A DNA stretch of 59,104 nt from a virus. Positions 1 through 8,207 of this stretch are shown here, piece after piece (position 1 is the stretch's first letter; each line of letters starts with the position of its first letter). Location of the stretch: the IMG/VR virus record IMGVR_UViG_3300036820_000020, positions 1 to 59,104 of that record; one strand, written 5' to 3'. A program made the translations under genes and the position numbers. The notes under the pieces are model-generated. The model was not told the origin of the DNA. It did not search any database and was given only the letters and a program-made list of their open reading frames with translations.

Positions 1-127
1 GGTCGGGGTCGCGGTCACAGTCGGGGTCGGAGTCAAGGTCAACAATTAAATGAGCGCAATCTTTACATCCTTGTTTCCCTCCGATCTCGGCTTGCCGCCT
101 AAATTCACGTCTTATCGGCGCCATCAA
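1..127. repeat. Direct terminal repeat, left copy (circular genome)
   Basis: These 127 bases are identical to 58978-59104. A 127-base overlap is a common k-mer length in short-read assembly, so I read it as proof of circular closure rather than a physical terminal repeat. Positions 1-53 are the end of the last small repeat gene (58806-59030), whose stop overlaps the helicase start. Confidence 0.95.
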
Positions 128-1663
128 TCGGACGCAATCGAATGGCTGATGAATCAGATCCAGGAAGAATCAGTCTCTCCGGCAGTCCCTCCGGCAGTCC
201 CTCCGGCAGTCCCTCCGGCAGTCCTGGCCGCCTTGCTGCCCACAGGCAGTGGCAAGACAGCTATCGCGGTATCGCTAGCGCGGCTGCTCGGAGTCAAAGC
301 TGTATATCTCGTAGCCACCAGAGCTTTACAAGAACAAGTCCTGTCCGAATTCGCTTCGATGGGAATGGTAGATATAAGAGGCAGGGCTAATTACAATTGC
401 CAGTCCTATCTGAATTGCGATATAGGAAATGATCGTAACTGCTCTAGGAAAAATACCTCCGCCTGTCCTTATACTAACGCGGTCGAAGCGGCCAAAGACT
501 CCGATCTGGTTGTGACTAACTATGCCTACTGGCTATACGCCAGGAAAGCTAACCGGCAGGCGTTGGAGAGAGACGAATGGCCGGTAGAATTATTGATATG
601 CGACGAAGCGCATTCGATAGAAAGTCAACTTGGAAGCTTTGCCAGTGTCACTATCTATCAAAGCGAATTGACTGGCATAAGTGTTTCGAAAGACGGAATG
701 ATGGGAGCGAAAGAAGATGATGAAAATGATCATACATGGAGTAAATGGGCCGCTAAAACAATAGAGAAATGTGAGAAAGTCAAGGACCGGATATCGAACC
801 GCCAGGATGAGCGCTACAAGGACGCGGACGATTTAGAAGAACGGTGCGGGCGTGTCCTCCGCATGAATTCCAATTGGGTATGGCAGTTCGAAGACCGCAA
901 AGGACACTGTAGCTTCGAACCTGTCAGGCTTTCGAAATGGACTTCGGGTCTTTTCTCCGGCGTCTCTAAAATCCTGATGATGTCGGCCAGTCTGGACGAA
1001 TTCAGTTTGCGGTTGGTGATGCCAGCCGAACAATCTTACTCTTACAAAGCCTGGCCGCAGGTGTTCAACCCGGCTAAATCTCCGGTCTACCATGTTCCAA
1101 CGGTCAAATTGAATTGGAAAAGCACGGATGAAGACTATCAAACTGTCATCGCGGCGGCCGATTCGATTATTGATTCGCGTCTCGACCGCAAAGGCATCAT
1201 TCATACAGTCTCGTATGCCCGCTCCAAACGAGCCTTGCAGTATTCACATCACGCTCAAAGATTTATCTGGAACGAGGGAACAGGTGATCTGCGGAGTTGC
1301 CTCCAAAGATTTCTCGCGGCTGATGCTGGAACCGTGCTCGTCACCCCGTCGGTCGAAGAAGGATTCGATTTCCCCGGAGATCTCACGCGCTACCAAATCC
1401 TCATGAAGTTCCCGTTTCCAAATGAGACACAAAGAGTCATCAAGGAACGCTGCAATCAGATACCAGGATACCGGCTGCACTGGGCCTCTCAAAAGACGGT
1501 TCAGATCAGAGGCAGACCGGTCAGGTCAGAGAGCGATTGGTCGGAGATGTTCATCTTAGACAACTCCTGTAGACAGTTGAGCGGAGCCGAAGGCCGATCG
1601 TATTGTCCTCCCGGATTCAGGCTTTTCACCGTGGCCGCGGCCCCGCCGCCGCCAAAACTATAA
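50..1663 (+). CDS. DinG/XPD-like superfamily 2 DNA helicase with Fe-S cysteines
   Basis: Predicted ATP-dependent 5'-3' DNA helicase of 537 aa for replication or recombination. Visible motifs are a Q-motif-like YRRHQSD near residue 22, Walker A PTGSGKT at about 64-70, DEAH at 185-188 and a C-terminal QIRGRPVRSESD arginine motif. Four cysteines (C117, C123, C131, C139) lie between Walker A and DEAH, as in the 4Fe-4S domain of XPD and DinG. An odd fourfold 12-bp repeat (177-224) encodes PPAV copies immediately before Walker A. The start overlaps the stop of the preceding small repeat gene as ATGA across the circle junction, so it is translated as the continuation of that operon. The family assignment is firm; the exact role is inferred. 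Confidence 0.88.
   Translation: MSAIFTSLFPSDLGLPPKFTSYRRHQSDAIEWLMNQIQEESVSPAVPPAVPPAVPPAVLAALLPTGSGKTAIAVSLARLLGVKAVYLVATRALQEQVLSEFASMGMVDIRGRANYNCQSYLNCDIGNDRNCSRKNTSACPYTNAVEAAKDSDLVVTNYAYWLYARKANRQALERDEWPVELLICDEAHSIESQLGSFASVTIYQSELTGISVSKDGMMGAKEDDENDHTWSKWAAKTIEKCEKVKDRISNRQDERYKDADDLEERCGRVLRMNSNWVWQFEDRKGHCSFEPVRLSKWTSGLFSGVSKILMMSASLDEFSLRLVMPAEQSYSYKAWPQVFNPAKSPVYHVPTVKLNWKSTDEDYQTVIAAADSIIDSRLDRKGIIHTVSYARSKRALQYSHHAQRFIWNEGTGDLRSCLQRFLAADAGTVLVTPSVEEGFDFPGDLTRYQILMKFPFPNETQRVIKERCNQIPGYRLHWASQKTVQIRGRPVRSESDWSEMFILDNSCRQLSGAEGRSYCPPGFRLFTVAAAPPPPKL
177..224 (+). repeat. Four 12-bp tandem repeats inside the helicase gene
   Basis: Unit CTCCGGCAGTCC is repeated four times and encodes PPAV steps between the Q-motif region and Walker A. 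It is one of many in-frame repeat expansions in this genome. Confidence 0.9.
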
Positions 1664-1689
1664 CGAAAAGGAAAGAGAGAAATAAGAGA

Positions 1690-2700
1690 ATGCCAAAAGT
1701 ATCGAGCGCGCCAGAAGACGCATTGCATTTCAAAGGATCATACGCCGATGGATGGGGAGAAGTAGTGGACGCCAAAGCCGTTGTTTTCCAATACCCGCCA
1801 GATAAGTCTACCGGCCGCCAGGACACACCGTCACTTTTCTGCGAGCTGACGATTCAGCGCTATCGCGAACCCGAGACTAAAGACGCGACAGCCCCGGAAT
1901 CAATCATGTTGTCTATTCAACGCAGCGACAAAATGACGGGGGAACTGTCCCTCGTTCACCCCGGCAAATATCCCAACGGCAACTTGGAAGCGGACCCCGA
2001 AGACATGAGCGGAGGTCTCGGTGCCGAAGGAGACACCCTGTTCGCTCTTCAGGACGGCTACCAGATCAACGACAAGACCAAATGGATGAGATTTACCCAG
2101 TCCCTAGTCGAAAAGGGCTTCAAGCCGGCGGTCCTGAAGCGGACGTACTTCCCAGATTTGGTAGGTCTGCGCGCCTACTTCACGAATCTGACGGAGAAAA
2201 AGTTCCGGGATGACCAGACCAGCGATCCGACGGTCTTTGTTGTCAAGGAGATCCGGCAGTTCCCTTATGAAAAGAAAGCCGTGGCCAAAGGCAAACCTGC
2301 CGCCGCGGAAAAGAAAACGGCTGCGGCTGCGGCTGCGGCTGCCGCTAAGCCGGTGAACGGAGCGCCAACTCCGTCAACTCTATCAGCACCCGAAGAGACC
2401 GCGGACGGAATTGGCGGCGGTTCGGCTGCCGCCGAAGATATCGCGTTCGACATTGTCAAAAACACCCTCGCGCCCGCCAAGAAAGGAACGACAATCGCGT
2501 CTCCCGGAGATCCGCAGGCTGGCATCAACCGCTTGAAAATCGAAGCCTACCTGGCCATCAACAGACACAAACCGGCGGTACCGGCGGCCCTAAAGAAAGC
2601 TGTGCAGGAGAAGCTCGGGGACACGACGTGGCTGGAGGCAATCGGAGCGGTGAACGAACTGTTTTCACTTGGCGAGGATGGGTCGGTGACATTCCAATGA
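1690..2700 (+). CDS. Hypothetical protein of the recombination operon, possible ssDNA-binding protein
   Basis: 336 aa. The ATG at 1690 is chosen because the purine-rich stretch GGAAAGAGAG lies just upstream; a longer reading from 1603 would overlap the helicase by about 60 bases. Residues 1-180 look like a compact mixed alpha/beta or beta domain. A poly-Ala/Lys linker follows (about 195-225, a GCN expansion), then a C-terminal helical domain of about 80 aa. I do not recognise a family. Its position between a helicase and nuclease/Sak4-type genes, and the globular-linker-tail design, would suit a single-strand DNA-binding or recombination mediator protein, but no diagnostic motif was seen. Confidence 0.75.
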   Translation: MPKVSSAPEDALHFKGSYADGWGEVVDAKAVVFQYPPDKSTGRQDTPSLFCELTIQRYREPETKDATAPESIMLSIQRSDKMTGELSLVHPGKYPNGNLEADPEDMSGGLGAEGDTLFALQDGYQINDKTKWMRFTQSLVEKGFKPAVLKRTYFPDLVGLRAYFTNLTEKKFRDDQTSDPTVFVVKEIRQFPYEKKAVAKGKPAAAEKKTAAAAAAAAAKPVNGAPTPSTLSAPEETADGIGGGSAAAEDIAFDIVKNTLAPAKKGTTIASPGDPQAGINRLKIEAYLAINRHKPAVPAALKKAVQEKLGDTTWLEAIGAVNELFSLGEDGSVTFQ

Positions 2701-3152
2701 GAACGCTTACCGACCACATTGTCAGTATGGATCAAGCCGTTCAGTTGCAGATAGAGGTGCTGGACGAACCTGGTGCTGGCGGCGCTTGTCATCAGTATTC
2801 GATTGGCTGGAACGCCATCAAGACGCTCCTCCCGACGATTGCAGAGTTAGAGGCCATCCTGGAGAAGGGGGAAACCCTATCGATATCTCCAGACAGTCAG
2901 CATTTCTCGCTCGGGAACACGTGTTTCATAGGGTTCCAGAACGGCCCTATCAAAGAGTTCGGCGTCAACGGCATCACGCAAGAGGCTCTACTGGCTATCG
3001 TCATTGACCGTCTTCGCTCCTTTCAGACTGGCCCGTTTTCCTGCCGGGAGAACGCAATCGCCCTGACACACATTGAAGAAGCTCTCATGTGGCTTCAGCG
3101 GCGCACCGTAGCAAGAATTAAGCGGGGAGTAGAAGGCACAATCCAAAAGTAA
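2697..3152 (+). CDS. tad1: Tad1/Acb2-family cyclic-nucleotide sponge (anti-Thoeris/anti-CBASS)
   Basis: 151 aa, start overlapping the previous stop as ATGA. The C-terminal half carries a pattern I associate with Tad1 proteins: FQNGPIKEFGVNG, LLAIVIDRL.SFQ.GPF.C.ENAIAL, and a final RT..R..RGVEGT. From memory, ligand-binding residues of cbTad1 are F82, N92, R109 and R113; F109, N119, R136 and R140 here have exactly the same spacing (10, 17, 4). Tad1 sequesters gcADPR signals of Thoeris, and some members bind cyclic oligonucleotides of CBASS, so the predicted role is early protection of the phage. The N-terminal 75 residues are less conserved. Ligand choice cannot be told from sequence. Confidence 0.78.
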   Translation: MRTLTDHIVSMDQAVQLQIEVLDEPGAGGACHQYSIGWNAIKTLLPTIAELEAILEKGETLSISPDSQHFSLGNTCFIGFQNGPIKEFGVNGITQEALLAIVIDRLRSFQTGPFSCRENAIALTHIEEALMWLQRRTVARIKRGVEGTIQK

Positions 3153-3179
3153 GTAAGTAATTTCGCGTGTGCCTTTTAT

Positions 3180-3791
3180 ATGCCGACTCTGATCTCAGAG
3201 ATCGATGTGAAACTGGAACGGTCCGATTTGGCGAGGAGAGCCGTATTGCCTCGCCAGACCGGACCGGACGGCTACATCATCCCACCGGCCAGGTCCGCCG
3301 GCTTACATCTCTCCGGCCTGTTGAAATACTGCGCCGATATTTCTAAACTTACTTCCCGTCTCGAAGATATCCGGGATGAGGAAATGCCCCTCCGCTGGGT
3401 GTTAGGACACGCGATTGAAGAGTTCCTCGCCAGTCTTTATCCAGATATGGTCTGGCAGCCTGGGGAAATCACAAGACCGGTTATCATGAACGCGGACGGC
3501 ATGACTTTTACCGGCGGAGAATTCAGAATCGAAGAGTTCAAATGCCGCCGCGCCAAAAAACTAACGCAACGGGATCTCTTGAATAAGTGGCTGTGGATGT
3601 CGCAAGGACTGGGCTATTGCCTCGGATACCAATGCAGGTTAGTCCAGTGGCATGTATTCTCGCTTTTCGAATGGCCGGACCCGGTCTACACCAGGTACCT
3701 CATAAAATTCAGCCAGGCGGAGATAGACGGGATGGAACGAATGATCGAATCGAACAGGGAAGCGGCTATTAGAAAAGGATACAGCGAATGA
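3180..3791 (+). CDS. PD-(D/E)XK (RecB/Cas4-like) nuclease
   Basis: 203 aa. A conserved-looking GHAIEEFL helix (about 78-85) fits the histidine-containing motif I of RecB-type nucleases, and the segment GGEF-RIEEFKCRR (about 115-127) gives the E-x-K catalytic core. The usual TPDG turn is altered here (FTGGEF), so the metal-binding acidic residue may be supplied by the neighbouring glutamate. Its stop overlaps the next start (ATGA), coupling it to the Sak4-like ATPase, a frequent phage recombination pairing. It may act as an exonuclease feeding single-strand annealing. The upstream gap holds AAGTAAGTAAGTAA. Confidence 0.7.
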   Translation: MPTLISEIDVKLERSDLARRAVLPRQTGPDGYIIPPARSAGLHLSGLLKYCADISKLTSRLEDIRDEEMPLRWVLGHAIEEFLASLYPDMVWQPGEITRPVIMNADGMTFTGGEFRIEEFKCRRAKKLTQRDLLNKWLWMSQGLGYCLGYQCRLVQWHVFSLFEWPDPVYTRYLIKFSQAEIDGMERMIESNREAAIRKGYSE

Positions 3792-4576
3792 AGAATACGA
3801 TCGTACCGGTCGAATTCGAGACGCTTACAATCGGCACGCCGGATAAACTCTTTCTCGGTGTGTTTGGCCGGGCGGGCACAGGTAAGACCCGTCTGATGGC
3901 GACGGCGCCAGGACTAGCCGTAATCCCTTTACAACGAAAGACCCGTCCGACGGTCGAACAGGTCATGAAAGAACTCTACCCTCATCGCCGGATCTACTGG
4001 CCTAAAGACGCGGAAGCCTTCTACAAATACAAGAATCCGATGGAAATGTCCATGATGGATTTGCAGGCGTCGAAAGACTTTTACAGAGACCTGGTGGATA
4101 AAGTGAAAGCGACATGCTGGAAACTGCTTGATAACAAAGACGTGAAGACGATTGGGATCGACAGCGGCTATCAGTTGTATCAGATGATCGTAGCGGCCCA
4201 CTATGGAAGATCGAACCGGTTCAGCGCGGAGAAGACAGCGTGGGAGCCGCCGAATACCGAGATGAGATCGCTACTCGAATCGCTTCAGACAAAGCATTTG
4301 ATAGTGACTACGGAAGCCAAGGAAGCATACCTGCAAAAGACAGCGCTCGGATACGATGAGCCAGCCGGTTATAAGCAGCTCGGCTTTGACGCAAACGTTC
4401 TAATCGAGACCCGGTTCACAGTTGAAGACGGGTTTTGGCTTGATGTCAGAATGTGCCAGGATCGAGCCGCTCTGCAAGGGCCTGACGGACAGAAGCTTCT
4501 GACTGGGGAAATGGCCGAGTTCAAGTACCTGGCCTGTTCGCTCAGACCAGATAGCGAATTAGGAGACTGGGAATAG
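3788..4576 (+). CDS. Sak4-like AAA/RecA-type P-loop ATPase
   Basis: 262 aa. Walker A is GRAGTGKT at residues 27-34. A beta strand ending in an acidic residue (KTIGIDSGYQLYQ) serves as Walker B. A phage P-loop protein of this length next to a RecB-like nuclease and a helicase matches the Sak4 group of single-strand annealing/recombination ATPases. It is translationally coupled to the nuclease. It could instead be a generic AAA_24 family ATPase; the role in recombination is inferred from context. Confidence 0.75.
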   Translation: MKNTIVPVEFETLTIGTPDKLFLGVFGRAGTGKTRLMATAPGLAVIPLQRKTRPTVEQVMKELYPHRRIYWPKDAEAFYKYKNPMEMSMMDLQASKDFYRDLVDKVKATCWKLLDNKDVKTIGIDSGYQLYQMIVAAHYGRSNRFSAEKTAWEPPNTEMRSLLESLQTKHLIVTTEAKEAYLQKTALGYDEPAGYKQLGFDANVLIETRFTVEDGFWLDVRMCQDRAALQGPDGQKLLTGEMAEFKYLACSLRPDSELGDWE

Positions 4577-4592
4577 GTAATAGGTAATAACC

Positions 4593-5861
4593 ATGTCTAT
4601 GACAGACCAGGAATACATGGAGCGTCTAGCTCTCGCCGTCCACTGCCGCCGCACCGGCCATTACGGCTGGTCGAGGGAAACCCTGAACGGTCTCATGGCG
4701 GACAAGGACAGGCAGTCGGAATCGTCGCTCTGGCACACCTGCGGACAGCTTTGGACAGATCTCGGACAGTTCGAGGAAACGCTCGCGTGCCACAAACACT
4801 CGATTGAACTGATGAAATCCAGAGGAACCTTGGAATCGCATGGAAAACACTTTCCGCCGGCGGCTTTGGGCTATGCCCAGTCGCTTATGCGATATGGACT
4901 GTTTCAAGAAGCCATGCCGTATTGGGAAGCCGGCAGGCTTTATACCACCTGGTCTCCATGGCCTGGCAGTCTGTATTACAACGGTGAAGAGAACGTAGAA
5001 AGTCTCCTGGTGCAATCGGAAGGAGGGTATGGCGATACCTTCATGACTTTGCGGTGGCTGCCGCTGCTGAAATCCGTCAAAAAAGTAAAGCGGTTAGGTT
5101 TGATGCTGTGGAAGCCATTAGAACACTTCTGTGACTGGAAAGAGTTTGGAATCGACGATATATTTGTAATCGACCGCGACAGCGTCGGATTTGGAATTTG
5201 GAAGTACGCGGCCAGTGTGATGAGTCTGCCGGCGGTCTTCCAGTTGAAGTCATGGATGGATATCCCGCCGCCGAACTTCCGGCCAGGCGCCACGAACGCC
5301 ACGGACGCCACGGACGCCACGGACGCGGACGCCTTGCTTGTAGATCGTCATGTGAGTGCTGGCAGATTGTTCCGTCTTGGTTTCTGTTGGCGGGCGGAAG
5401 AAAATTCTTCTCCTATCCGCACGAAATCCCTACCTGTCGAAGCCGCTGACCGGATTTCCCGAAGTTTTTATTTCGCCTGTAATTATAAGATATTATCTCT
5501 TTCGCCGTTCAAACAGGATATTTACAAGGCCGCTCCGGAATTCAGGCAGCCGGAGTACGTCGAGCTGGAACCAGAGCGCATGGCCAACTGGAAAGCAACC
5601 GCGGAATATCTGCTCTCGATGGATTTCGTGCTTACAGTCGATACGGCGGTCGCCCATCTATGCGGACTCCTGGAGGTGCCTTGTATGGTCCTGTTGCCGA
5701 AGTCTTCCTGTTGGCGGTGGGGAACGCCGGATAAGCAAGTGTCTCACTGGTATAGCGGACAAATGACACTGTATCACCAGTCTGAACCGTTGCAATGGGA
5801 CGCGGAAGATATCGTAAAAGCTTCGATGGAGCGATTGGATCGATTAGGGCTATTGGAGTGA
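4593..5861 (+). CDS. TPR-containing GT9-like (heptosyltransferase-fold) glycosyltransferase
   Basis: 422 aa. Residues 40-115 form TPR-like helical pairs. The C-terminal part has hallmarks of the GT9/ADP-heptose transferase fold: VQSEGGYGDTFM at 139-150 (the nucleotide-sugar-fold GxGD loop) and a late LTVDTAVAHLCGLLEVP motif followed by LLP..S.WRWG. Such TPR-GT9 proteins are predicted to transfer sugars to proteins or envelope glycans. A (ACGGACGCC)n repeat near 5290-5325 inserts Thr-Asp-Ala steps in the loop between the half-domains. It heads a cassette with methyltransferases and a second glycosyltransferase. The leader contains the tandem AATAGGT repeat. The acceptor is unknown. Confidence 0.75.
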   Translation: MSMTDQEYMERLALAVHCRRTGHYGWSRETLNGLMADKDRQSESSLWHTCGQLWTDLGQFEETLACHKHSIELMKSRGTLESHGKHFPPAALGYAQSLMRYGLFQEAMPYWEAGRLYTTWSPWPGSLYYNGEENVESLLVQSEGGYGDTFMTLRWLPLLKSVKKVKRLGLMLWKPLEHFCDWKEFGIDDIFVIDRDSVGFGIWKYAASVMSLPAVFQLKSWMDIPPPNFRPGATNATDATDATDADALLVDRHVSAGRLFRLGFCWRAEENSSPIRTKSLPVEAADRISRSFYFACNYKILSLSPFKQDIYKAAPEFRQPEYVELEPERMANWKATAEYLLSMDFVLTVDTAVAHLCGLLEVPCMVLLPKSSCWRWGTPDKQVSHWYSGQMTLYHQSEPLQWDAEDIVKASMERLDRLGLLE

Positions 5862-5902
5862 TTGTATCGATTAGGGCGATTAGGGCTATTGGAGCAATTG
5901 CA

Positions 5903-6058
5903 ATGACTATACAAGAATGGCTTGCCTTTGACGAAGCGCTGAAATCCAGCGGTATAGATACGATCTTTTCGCTGCTCAACGGCGCGTGGTTTGGAATTCC
6001 GGAAAGCACTGTAGACTCACTAGACTTGCTCGAAGACCCTTCGGAACAGGAAGAGTAA
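5903..6058 (+). CDS. Small acidic hypothetical protein
   Basis: 51 aa beginning M-T-I-Q-E-W, acidic, ending in a Glu-rich tail (EDPSEQEE). The ATG at 5903 follows a stretch of GATTAGGGC/GATTGG repeats (5830-5900) that carries AGGG and GGAG Shine-Dalgarno-like cores. It sits inside the glycan-modification cassette, 8 bases before the first methyltransferase. No family recognised. Confidence 0.5.
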   Translation: MTIQEWLAFDEALKSSGIDTIFSLLNGAWFGIPESTVDSLDLLEDPSEQEE

Positions 6059-6065
6059 ATCATAA

Positions 6066-6686
6066 ATGCACAAGTCTAAACCTAGTCTTTGGAAACAGAT
6101 CCCTTCCTGTTGGTTTGACTTTCAGGATATCTACGATGAAGCGGTCCAGACCGCCTCTGCTGGCTCTGTCCTGGTCGAAGTCGGATCGTTCTGGGGACAG
6201 TCCGCCGTTTATTTAGCGGAGGCCGCTAAGATCGCTGACAAAGATCTTAGAGTTTACGCGGTAGATTCCTGGTCGATGAATCCAAATACAGACCCTTGGC
6301 TATTCGACAAGACCAGCAAAACCAATGTAGAGCCGGGAGTTCACGCGGAACACCACGACTCGCTATTCGAGACAATGGCGCATTTCGTAGACAGGACCGG
6401 TCTGTCTCCAGACCCGCTTAGAATCATGCGGATGGATAGTTTAGAAGCCGCGGACCTGTTCACCGGTCGTAGTCCGCTTCACTTCGTTTTCCTGGATGGA
6501 AATCATTCGTACGAGTATCTGACGCGCGAACTCATGGAGTGGGAGCCGCTGATTTCCGTGGCCGGTGGAATGATCGCTGGCCACGATTATCACCCCGGCT
6601 TTCCCGGCGTTAAAAAAGCCGTAGACGAGTATTTTGGCCGTAGCCAAGCGGTGGAAGTGAAGGGAAGGAGCTGGATTGTCAGATGA
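6066..6686 (+). CDS. SAM-dependent methyltransferase (Methyltransf_24-like)
   Basis: 206 aa class I methyltransferase. Motif I VLVEVGSFWGQSAVYLA (about 36-52) binds SAM, RVYAVDSW gives the acidic strand-2 residue, and FVFLDGNHSYEY followed by GGMIAGHDYH is typical of the CmcI/Methyltransf_24 group that O-methylates sugars or small molecules. It is a paralogue of the gene at 7528, with the same FDFQD-IYDEA / FGWQD-LYDEV opening. The stop overlaps the start of the glycosyltransferase at 6683 (ATGA). A role in methylating a phage-made glycan is inferred from its neighbours. Confidence 0.8.
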   Translation: MHKSKPSLWKQIPSCWFDFQDIYDEAVQTASAGSVLVEVGSFWGQSAVYLAEAAKIADKDLRVYAVDSWSMNPNTDPWLFDKTSKTNVEPGVHAEHHDSLFETMAHFVDRTGLSPDPLRIMRMDSLEAADLFTGRSPLHFVFLDGNHSYEYLTRELMEWEPLISVAGGMIAGHDYHPGFPGVKKAVDEYFGRSQAVEVKGRSWIVR

Positions 6687-7531
6687 GTAACGTCGTTGTA
6701 GTCTCTACATACCGCAGGCCGTTCTCGGCCAAACTCTGTCTCGAAGCGTTAGCTAGGTGTCAGCGTTGGTCTGAAGACTGGGTAGCATGGGGAAGCGCGT
6801 GGGCGGATAAGATCGTCATCGGCATATCAGCCGGTAGAAACGCGGACCCTGATGTTGAAAAACAGGCGGTCAAGGTAGTAGAGAGAAATCCGGATATACC
6901 GTTTGAAATCGTTAAAGAGACCTGCGACTCGCATCCGAACAACGTGTCCAAATGGCTGTTGGACTATGGATTTAAAGGTGACAGCGTGGAAGCTGTCCTG
7001 TACGTGGAGGACGACGCGATCCTGGCCACGGACGCTTTCCACCTATGTGAATGGACGAAACAATTCAGTCAAGATAATCGGGATCGGAACGTGATTGGCT
7101 GCTGCTGCTACCACGAAACCATCCCAGCTCACTACGCCGCTGAAGGAAGATCTCCGGACGATCGTCTCATCCGCATAGGCAATGGTTTGAATACCTGCGG
7201 CGGCACGATGTTTCTTCGCGCACCTTACTTCAAAATCCTGGCTCCCAATTGGAATTGCAAACAGGTAGAACCGAAAGGATTTGACTATTCGGCTCATTAC
7301 CTGATGTATCTGAACAATCTTTTTATGATGTGGCCAGACTTGTCCAGATCTTTCAATATTGGCTTTGAACGCGGCGCGCTCTCTTATCCTATCTGGCTCA
7401 AGTACTTCGGACAGTCGATATGGACAACGACCAGACAGTCGGCCAGGTCTTGGAAAGAATTCAAGTTTGACGGCAGCCAGCCGAAGATTTTCAAAGAGCC
7501 ATGGATGGAGAAAGAACTGGGGAATATATGA
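6683..7531 (+). CDS. GT-A fold glycosyltransferase
   Basis: 282 aa. It starts with a Rossmann-like strand (NVVVVSTYRRP) and has a central VLYVEDDAIL segment, a DXD-type metal/nucleotide-sugar site similar in context to GT13 (GnT-I-like) enzymes. A Cys-rich loop GCCCYHET and GGTMFLRAPYF follow. It overlaps both flanking methyltransferase genes by ATGA, so the three proteins are made together. Position 6697-6709 in its fifth to ninth codons is one of the ten TGTAG-N3-CTACA palindromes. Substrate unknown. Confidence 0.72.
   Translation: MSNVVVVSTYRRPFSAKLCLEALARCQRWSEDWVAWGSAWADKIVIGISAGRNADPDVEKQAVKVVERNPDIPFEIVKETCDSHPNNVSKWLLDYGFKGDSVEAVLYVEDDAILATDAFHLCEWTKQFSQDNRDRNVIGCCCYHETIPAHYAAEGRSPDDRLIRIGNGLNTCGGTMFLRAPYFKILAPNWNCKQVEPKGFDYSAHYLMYLNNLFMMWPDLSRSFNIGFERGALSYPIWLKYFGQSIWTTTRQSARSWKEFKFDGSQPKIFKEPWMEKELGNI
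6697..6709. promoter_or_regulatory. Dispersed palindrome TGTAG-TCT-CTACA (site 1)
   Basis: A perfect 5+5 inverted repeat around a 3-base spacer, located 15 bases into the glycosyltransferase gene and encoding V-V-S-T. It is a candidate operator for the KorB/ParB-like protein at 54622; position just downstream of a start codon is compatible with roadblock repression. Confidence 0.6.
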
Positions 7532-8181
7532 TTACCTGGCGCGATTGTCCCGGCTGGTTTGGCTGGCAGGATCTCTATGACGAAGTGGCTCTCACCACTC
7601 CACCCGGCTCCTCAGTAGTCGAAGTCGGCGTAGCGTTCGGACGCTCTCTTCTCTATCTAGCAAAAAAAATCAAAGACACCGGCAAAGACATAAAAGTCTA
7701 TGCGGTCGATCCGTGGGAGCCATATAAAGAGATGGACTTCTGCTACCCGGAGATCTACGGCGTACAGCCCAAAAATGAACAGGAATGGGCGGCCTATAAC
7801 TGCCGGACGCGGCACGGCGGTGTCTTCCCGGCGTTCCTCCATCACTTATATGAAAGCGGCTTGTCAGATATTGTAAGAGTCGTCAGAGCAAACAGTATAG
7901 CGGCGTCTATGCTGTTCGAATACAGGTTGAGCGGCAAGATTTCTCATCCGCCGTATTTCGTATTTATTGACGGCGATCACACCCAGAGATCGGTCGAAAA
8001 CGATTTAGATGTCTGGTGGGATACCGGTCCGGAATGGATGGCCGGACACGATTTTGATCCGCCCAGTGAAACGAATTTTCCCGGCGTCTGGAAGGCCGTT
8101 CATCAGAAATGGGGAGAACAGCAGATCGAAACGGACGGCCAGGGATGCTGGATTGCCAGACGGGCGAGAATTGACAAATAA
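7528..8181 (+). CDS. SAM-dependent methyltransferase, second copy
   Basis: 217 aa from the ATG that overlaps the preceding TGA at 7529-7531. Motif I SVVEVGVAFGRSLLYLA, strand 2 KVYAVDPW, and FVFIDGDHTQRSVENDL followed by WMAGHDF match the Methyltransf_24/CmcI group. It is clearly paralogous to the gene at 6066 but divergent, so the pair probably acts on different positions or substrates. The last gene of the cassette, it is separated from the ERCC4 nuclease by a 26-base tandem GATAAGC spacer. Confidence 0.8.
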   Translation: MITWRDCPGWFGWQDLYDEVALTTPPGSSVVEVGVAFGRSLLYLAKKIKDTGKDIKVYAVDPWEPYKEMDFCYPEIYGVQPKNEQEWAAYNCRTRHGGVFPAFLHHLYESGLSDIVRVVRANSIAASMLFEYRLSGKISHPPYFVFIDGDHTQRSVENDLDVWWDTGPEWMAGHDFDPPSETNFPGVWKAVHQKWGEQQIETDGQGCWIARRARIDK

Positions 8182-8207
8182 ACGATAAGCGATAAGCGAT
8201 AAGCGAT
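8182..8207 (+). repeat. Tandem AGCGATA repeats between two genes
   Basis: The 26-base spacer is built from about three and a half copies of a 7-bp unit ending directly at the next ATG, with no clear Shine-Dalgarno sequence. Confidence 0.75.
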
